From: Devosia salina
Lineage (GTDB): Bacteria > Pseudomonadota > Alphaproteobacteria > Rhizobiales > Devosiaceae
DNA: 64,000 nt
Assembly (NCBI RefSeq): GCF_019504385.1
Contig: NZ_CP080590.1
Coordinates: forward strand, 124,001 to 188,000
Direction of reading: 5' to 3'
How positions within the stretch are numbered: position 1 is the first letter of the stretch; every line of letters begins with the position of its first letter. Both the position numbers and the translations under genes were made by a program. The notes below the pieces were generated by a model. It searched no databases, was not told the origin of the DNA, and worked only from the letters and a program-made list of their open reading frames with translations. This document shows, piece by piece, positions 59,781 to 64,000 of the stretch.

Positions 59781-61301
59781 ATGGCGCGGGAAACCGCTTT
59801 CGAGGACCGCGTCAGGGCAGCGCTCGATGAGCATGGAATTGCGGTGTCGGCCGTCGAAGAGGCGGGGCTGCTGCACCTGGCCGCCTGGATGCACGATGGC
59901 GTGCAGAGGCTGGACCTGGCCGGCCAACCCCCCGTGGACCACCAGGTGCTCGACCTGCCAATTTCCGAGTTGGGGCAGCGGCTGCGCGACGGACGGCTGA
60001 GCGCCGTGGCCCTGGTCCGGGCGACCCTGGCCCGCATCGCTGCCCGCGACCCCGACATCCTGAGTTTCTATCGCGTCCTAGCCGAAACGGCGCTGCGCGA
60101 GGCCGAGGCCGCCGATGCGGATCTGGCCGCCGGCATCGACCGCGGACCGCTCCATGGCATCCCGGTCGGCATCAAGGACCTGATCGATGTTGCCGGTGTG
60201 CCGACGACCGCCAATGCGCCGGGCCGTGCCGATGCCCTTGCCGAACAGGACGCGGAAGTGGTGCGGCGGCTGCGCGCGGCGGGCGCCATCATCATGGGCA
60301 AGCTCGCCACCTATGAATGGGCCACGGTCGGGCCAGACAGGCGGGGCCTCTTCCCGCCGGCCCGCAATCCCTGGAACCCCGAGCATATCACCGGCGGTTC
60401 GTCCTCGGGCTGCGCGGCCGCAGTGGCCGGAGGGATGCTGCGCATCACCGTGGGCACCGACACCGGCGGATCGGTGCGGGGGCCATCCTTCTATTGCGGC
60501 ACGGTCGGGCTCAAGCCCACCTTTGGCCTGGTCCCGACCGATGGTGTGCTCGAACTGGCGCCCAGCCTCGATCATATCGGGCCGATCGCCGCCAGCACCG
60601 CCGAGGCCGCCCTGACCCTGGATGTGCTGGCCGGGCTGAGCGGCGAGCGCAGCGCAATGCGGCGCCTTGGCGAGCCGGTCTCGGGCCTGCGGATCGGCTA
60701 TGCGCGCGACTGGTTTGCCAGCGATGCGCAAACCATGCCGGCTGTGCGGGACGCCGTGGACGCCGCAGTCTCGACGCTGTCGGGGCAGGGCGCACTCGTT
60801 ACCGAGGTCGCGCTGCCGGACTACCCGGATGTCGAGGTGGCGGTGGCCGCCATTCTTCATGCCGAAAGCTTTCGGCTGCACGCGACTGCGCTGCGCGATC
60901 ACCCCCAGGCCTATGGCCGCCGCGCCTTCCTCAGCCTTGCGGCGGGGGTGGCGCTGAGCGGCGATGAGGTGGACAAGGCCCGTGCCGCAGGCAGGGCTTT
61001 CCGCGCCGCCGTCGACGACCTGCTCGACCAGCACGACGTGCTGATCACAGTGGGGGCGCTGACCACGGCCTTGCCGGCGGCGCCCTTCGAGAAGGAGGCC
61101 CAGTGGACGCCGATGCGCACCATCGGCTTCAACGTCTCGGGTCACCCCGTGCTCGCCCTGCCTGTCGGTTTCCATCAGGGATTGCCTATCGGCATGCAGA
61201 TCGTGGGGCGGCATCATGCCGAGGCGCTGGTGGTCCAGTTCGGCCATGCGATCGAGGTGGCCACCGATTTCGCCCTGCAGCGGCCCCCGGGCCTCCGCTG
61301 A
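59781..61301 (+). CDS. Amidase (amidase-signature family)
   Basis: A 506-aa amidase. The Ser-cisSer-Lys triad is present: Lys in GIPVGIKDLIDVAG (about residue 135), cis-Ser in the GGSSSGCAAAVAGGML region and Ser in TDTGGSVRGPSFYCGTVGLK. An N-terminal extension of about 70 residues (EVLLHLAAWMHDGV-like, read here as LLHLAAWMHDGVQRLDLAG) precedes the domain. It hydrolyses an amide or carbamate; the family includes allophanate hydrolases, Asp/Glu-tRNA amidotransferase and many catabolic enzymes. It starts 3 bp after the ATPase stop, so it is co-transcribed with the importer and probably acts on the imported compound. Confidence 0.92.
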   Translation: MARETAFEDRVRAALDEHGIAVSAVEEAGLLHLAAWMHDGVQRLDLAGQPPVDHQVLDLPISELGQRLRDGRLSAVALVRATLARIAARDPDILSFYRVLAETALREAEAADADLAAGIDRGPLHGIPVGIKDLIDVAGVPTTANAPGRADALAEQDAEVVRRLRAAGAIIMGKLATYEWATVGPDRRGLFPPARNPWNPEHITGGSSSGCAAAVAGGMLRITVGTDTGGSVRGPSFYCGTVGLKPTFGLVPTDGVLELAPSLDHIGPIAASTAEAALTLDVLAGLSGERSAMRRLGEPVSGLRIGYARDWFASDAQTMPAVRDAVDAAVSTLSGQGALVTEVALPDYPDVEVAVAAILHAESFRLHATALRDHPQAYGRRAFLSLAAGVALSGDEVDKARAAGRAFRAAVDDLLDQHDVLITVGALTTALPAAPFEKEAQWTPMRTIGFNVSGHPVLALPVGFHQGLPIGMQIVGRHHAEALVVQFGHAIEVATDFALQRPPGLR

Positions 61302-61343
61302 CCAACAAAACGCGTGCTGACGCACATCACAATCTTGCATTTT

Positions 61344-61357
61344 TGCATACGTATGCA
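61344..61357. promoter_or_regulatory. LacI-type operator before the dehydrogenase gene
   Basis: TGCATACGTATGCA, identical to site 2 at 55294, lies 33 bp upstream of the dehydrogenase ATG in the 89-bp gap after the amidase. A perfect 14-mer repeated 6 kb away in the same operon is very unlikely by chance, and indicates a second, internal regulated promoter. Confidence 0.75.
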
Positions 61358-61390
61358 GTAGCATTCATCGAACGGAGAGGGGATCTCATC

Positions 61391-62719
61391 ATGCCAACCT
61401 GGCTCAAGCGCGGTAAGGATGTCGAAGAGCGTGCCGAGGCGGATCGCCAGGTCCGCGCCACGGTGGAGGCCATCCTGGCCGACATCGAGAAGCGCGGCGA
61501 CGCGGCGATACGCGAGCTCTCGCTCAAATTCGACAAATGGGAGCGCACCGACTTCCGGCTGAGCCAGCAGGAAATCGACGCCTGCAAGGCAGAACTGACC
61601 GATCAGGACCTCGCCGACATCGAATTTGCCCAGGCCCAGGTGCGCAATTTTGCGCAGAAGCAGAAGGATACGATGCTCGATCTCAGCGTCGAGACCCTGC
61701 CGGGCGTGACGCTGGGGCACCGCCACGTGCCGATCAATGCCGTTGGCTGCTATGTGCCGGGCGGCAAATATCCCCTGCTGGCCTCTGCCCATATGTCGGT
61801 GCTGACCGCCAAGGTCGCAGGGTGCCCGCGCGTCATTACCTGCGCGCCGCCCTTCAATGGCAGGCCGGCCCCGGCCATTGTCGCGGCGCAGGCCATGGCC
61901 GGTGCGGACGAGATCTATGTGCTGGGCGGCATCCAGGCGATCGGCGCCATGGCCATCGGCACCGAGAGCATCGAGCCGGTCGACATGCTGGTGGGGCCGG
62001 GCAACGCCTTCGTGGCCGAGGCCAAGCGCCAGCTCTATGGCCGCGTCGGCATCGACCTGTTTGCCGGCCCGACTGAAACCCTGGTCATCGCCGACGAAAC
62101 GGTGGATGGCGAACTCTGCGCCACGGACCTTCTAGGCCAGGCTGAACACGGCCCGACATCCCCGGCAATCCTGCTGACGAATTCGGAAAAGCTGGCGCGC
62201 GAAACCATGGCCGAGATCGAGCGGCTGCTCGACATCCTGCCCACCGCCGACATGGCCCGCAAGTCCTGGGCGGACTATGGCGAGGTGATCGTCTGCGAGA
62301 GCTATGAGGAAATGCTGGCCGAAGCCGACCGCATTGCCTCCGAGCACGTGCAGGTGATGACCGACCGGGATTTCTGGTTCCGCGACAACCTCACCAATTT
62401 CGGCGCCCTGTTCCTGGGGCCGCGCACCAATGTGGCCTATGGCGACAAGGTGATCGGCACCAACCACACCCTGCCCACCATGAAGGCGGCCCGCTATACC
62501 GGCGGCCTGTGGGTCGGCAAGTTCCTCAAGACCTGCACCTGGCAGAATGTCACCAGCGATGCGGCCTCGGCCATGATCGGCGAATATGGCTCGCGCCTCT
62601 CGATGCTCGAGGGTTTTGTGGGCCACGCCGAACAGGCCAATATTCGCGTGCGCCGCTATGGCGGTCGCAATGTGCCCTATGGTACCGCTGCGACACCGAC
62701 CCGCAGAAACGGCCAATGA
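61391..62719 (+). CDS. Histidinol-dehydrogenase-family enzyme, catabolic (HpsN-like) paralogue
   Basis: A 442-aa NAD-dependent dehydrogenase of the HisD superfamily. The family blocks VPGGKYPLLASAHMSVLTAK, GPGNAFVAEAKRQLYGRVGI, FAGPTETLVIAD and LLGQAEHGPTSPAILLT are intact, with Zn ligands (Gln/His in GQAEH) and the catalytic Glu-His in ASEHVQVMT. The setting beside a transporter, amidase and SDR, rather than his genes, and the TNFGALFLGPRTNVAYGDKV region resemble the sulfopropanediol 3-dehydrogenase (HpsN) branch, which oxidises a primary alcohol to an acid in two steps. The exact substrate is not established. An operator lies upstream. Confidence 0.85.
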   Translation: MPTWLKRGKDVEERAEADRQVRATVEAILADIEKRGDAAIRELSLKFDKWERTDFRLSQQEIDACKAELTDQDLADIEFAQAQVRNFAQKQKDTMLDLSVETLPGVTLGHRHVPINAVGCYVPGGKYPLLASAHMSVLTAKVAGCPRVITCAPPFNGRPAPAIVAAQAMAGADEIYVLGGIQAIGAMAIGTESIEPVDMLVGPGNAFVAEAKRQLYGRVGIDLFAGPTETLVIADETVDGELCATDLLGQAEHGPTSPAILLTNSEKLARETMAEIERLLDILPTADMARKSWADYGEVIVCESYEEMLAEADRIASEHVQVMTDRDFWFRDNLTNFGALFLGPRTNVAYGDKVIGTNHTLPTMKAARYTGGLWVGKFLKTCTWQNVTSDAASAMIGEYGSRLSMLEGFVGHAEQANIRVRRYGGRNVPYGTAATPTRRNGQ

Positions 62720-62720
62720 C

Positions 62721-63485
62721 ATGAACCTGCCCAGGACCCCCAGTTTCCGGCTAGACGGCAAGCGTGCCCTGGTGACCGGGGGGACCCGCGGCATCGGACT
62801 GGGGGCATCGGTGGCCCTGGCCGAGGCCGGGGCCCATGTGACGGTTGCGGCGCGCACGCCAAGCGATATCGGGCAGGTCGTCAATGCCTTGGCGGCCGCC
62901 GGACATTCTGCCGAGGGCGTGGCCATCGACATCACCGATTTTGCCGCCGTGCGGGACTTCATCGAGGACAGCGACCCGTTCGAAGTGCTGGTCAATTCCG
63001 CCGGCACGGCGCGCCACAGCGATATTGCCGGCATCACCGAGCCAGACTACCAGGCCGTGATGCAGCTCAATCTGGGCGCAACGCTGTTTGTCAGCCAGGC
63101 CGTGGCCGGAAAGCTCCAGGCAGCGGGCCTGGGCGGATCGATCATCAACATCTCCTCGCAGATGGGCCATGTCGGCGGCCCCAACCGCGCGGTCTATTCG
63201 GCCAGCAAACATGCTGTTGAAGGTCTGACAAAGGCCATGGCCATCGAGTTGGGGGCCAGCAATATTCGGGTGAACACGGTCTGCCCGACCTTTATCGAAA
63301 CAGAACTGACTGAAAAGAACCTCGGCAATCCCGAATTCCGGGCCTGGGTTCTCTCCAAGATCAAGCTGGGGCGACTGGGCCGGGTGGAGGATATCATGGG
63401 GCCGATCGTGTTTCTGGCCTCGGACGCTGCGGCGCTGGTGACCGGTGCGGCCCTGTTGGTGGATGGCGGATGGACGGCGGAGTAA
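62721..63485 (+). CDS. Short-chain dehydrogenase/reductase
   Basis: A 254-aa classical SDR. The Rossmann motif is VTGGTRGIGLGASVALAEAG, NSAG follows in VLVNSAGTARHSD, catalytic Ser is in IINISSQMGHVGG, and Tyr-Lys are in YSASKHAVEGLTKAMAIELG. It ends LVTGAALLVDGGWTAE, the standard C-terminus. The ATG at 62721 is 1 bp after the dehydrogenase stop. It probably interconverts a hydroxyl and keto form of the same substrate. The stop overlaps the LacI start by 16 bp. Confidence 0.95.
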   Translation: MNLPRTPSFRLDGKRALVTGGTRGIGLGASVALAEAGAHVTVAARTPSDIGQVVNALAAAGHSAEGVAIDITDFAAVRDFIEDSDPFEVLVNSAGTARHSDIAGITEPDYQAVMQLNLGATLFVSQAVAGKLQAAGLGGSIINISSQMGHVGGPNRAVYSASKHAVEGLTKAMAIELGASNIRVNTVCPTFIETELTEKNLGNPEFRAWVLSKIKLGRLGRVEDIMGPIVFLASDAAALVTGAALLVDGGWTAE

Positions 63486-64000
63486 AAAAGCCCGGAGTGA
63501 CCTCGTCCGAAGTGGCGCGCCGCGCAGGCGTCTCGCAGTCGGCAGTCTCCCGCACCTTTACCCCCGGCGCCTCCATCTCTCCCAAGACGCGCGAAAAGGT
63601 CATGGCTGCCGCCCAGGAGCTGGGTTATCGGCCCAATGCCATTGCCCGCTCGCTGATCACCAACCGCTCGCGCATCATCGCCGTGGTCATGGCCTATCTG
63701 GAAAACCTGTTCTATCCCGATGTGCTCGAGGAACTGGGACGCCTGCTGGCCAAGGAAAACTATCGCCTCCTGCTGTTCACCGGCCAGATGGATCGCGACA
63801 GCGACCCGGTCTTCGACCAGTTGATGCAGTACCGTGTCGATGGCATCATCCTGGCCTCGACGACGCTCTCGTCGCACCTCTCCGAAGAATGTGCCGCCGC
63901 CGGTATTCCGGTGGTGCTGTTCAACCGCACCACCGAGCGCGATGCGGTCTCCAGCGTCACCGCGCGCAACCGCGAAGGTGGCCGTCGCATCGCCGAATTC
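63470..64000 (+). CDS. LacI-family regulator (3' end outside window)
   Basis: 177 codons are visible before the window ends. The HTH/hinge reads VTSSEVARRAGVSQSAVSRT then SPKTREKVMAAAQELGYRPN. The effector domain starts SRIIAVVMAYLENLFYPDVL, and has DGIILASTTLSSHLSEE. The ATG at 63470 overlaps the SDR stop by 16 bp; GTG at 63497 would start exactly at the HTH. As the last gene of the operon, it probably binds the TGCATACGTATGCA operators at 55270-55307 and 61344, giving autoregulation through the operon. Confidence 0.9.
   Translation, partial: MDGGVKKPGVTSSEVARRAGVSQSAVSRTFTPGASISPKTREKVMAAAQELGYRPNAIARSLITNRSRIIAVVMAYLENLFYPDVLEELGRLLAKENYRLLLFTGQMDRDSDPVFDQLMQYRVDGIILASTTLSSHLSEECAAAGIPVVLFNRTTERDAVSSVTARNREGGRRIAEF

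Noticed and set aside
61391..62719. Biosynthetic histidinol dehydrogenase (hisD)
   Set aside because: The fold and Zn ligands fit HisD, but there are no other his genes; the gene lies in a regulated catabolic operon with a LacI operator, so a catabolic paralogue is more likely.

Overview
This is a G+C-rich alphaproteobacterial chromosome segment. The strongest taxonomic marker is the block HPr / EIIA-Man / short HprK / ChvG / ChvI / pckA / ahcY / divL / tsaE (30.6-41.3 kb), which is typical of Hyphomicrobiales (Rhizobiales). The many periplasmic-binding-protein transporters, the DUF2937 and SleB-type genes and the G-rich intergenic palindromes would fit a Devosia-like bacterium, but the genus is a guess. 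No rRNA operon, phage or transposase gene, or CRISPR array is visible. One tRNA-Arg(CCG) is present.

Layout. 0-7 kb: a cut-off ROK regulator, a GH38 alpha-mannosidase divergent from a LacI regulator with a palindromic operator between them, an aldo/keto reductase, a small exported protein and a VOC protein. 7-12.5 kb: a complete dipeptide-type ABC transporter operon (binding protein, two permeases, two ATPases). 12.5-17.1 kb: a Gfo/Idh/MocA oxidoreductase, a SIMPL protein and a CHASE-PAS-GGDEF-EAL protein. 17.2-25.5 kb: the propionyl-CoA to succinyl-CoA pathway (epimerase, methylmalonyl-CoA mutase, PccA, PccB) with a divergent PccR/ScfR-type regulator. A DUF559 nuclease-like gene sits inside inverted G-rich repeats between pccA and pccB. 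25.6-30.5 kb: gamma carbonic anhydrase, SelO, a HAD phosphatase, a SleB-type wall hydrolase behind CtrA-like boxes, and DUF2937.

30.6-41.3 kb: the regulatory PTS and ChvG/ChvI block beside the genes for gluconeogenesis (pckA) and SAH recycling (ahcY). It is followed by a DivL-type pseudokinase whose phospho-acceptor His is Tyr; its upstream region carries a dense cluster of GANTC (CcrM) sites. 41.3-43.5 kb: small and DUF genes among palindromic repeats. 43.5-45.6 kb: a visibly A+T-richer island with a 3-TM protein divergent from an XRE-ImmA/IrrE metallopeptidase and a PIN-like protein. This is the best candidate for an undescribed toxin-antitoxin or defence module. 45.7-54.7 kb: polA, a receiver-only response regulator, a lytic transglycosylase lipoprotein, an FKBP isomerase, a CUT2 sugar ABC operon and tag.

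54.9-64 kb: the tRNA, then an apparently single catabolic regulon: CUT1 ABC transporter, amidase, histidinol-dehydrogenase-like enzyme, SDR and a LacI regulator (cut by the window end). Three copies of a TGCATAC/GTATGCA-type operator, one of them imperfect, lie before the transporter and before the dehydrogenase. The substrate is not evident from sequence.

Several families of intergenic palindromic repeats recur through the window. In places they supply Shine-Dalgarno sequences, stop codons or a protein tail to neighbouring genes.
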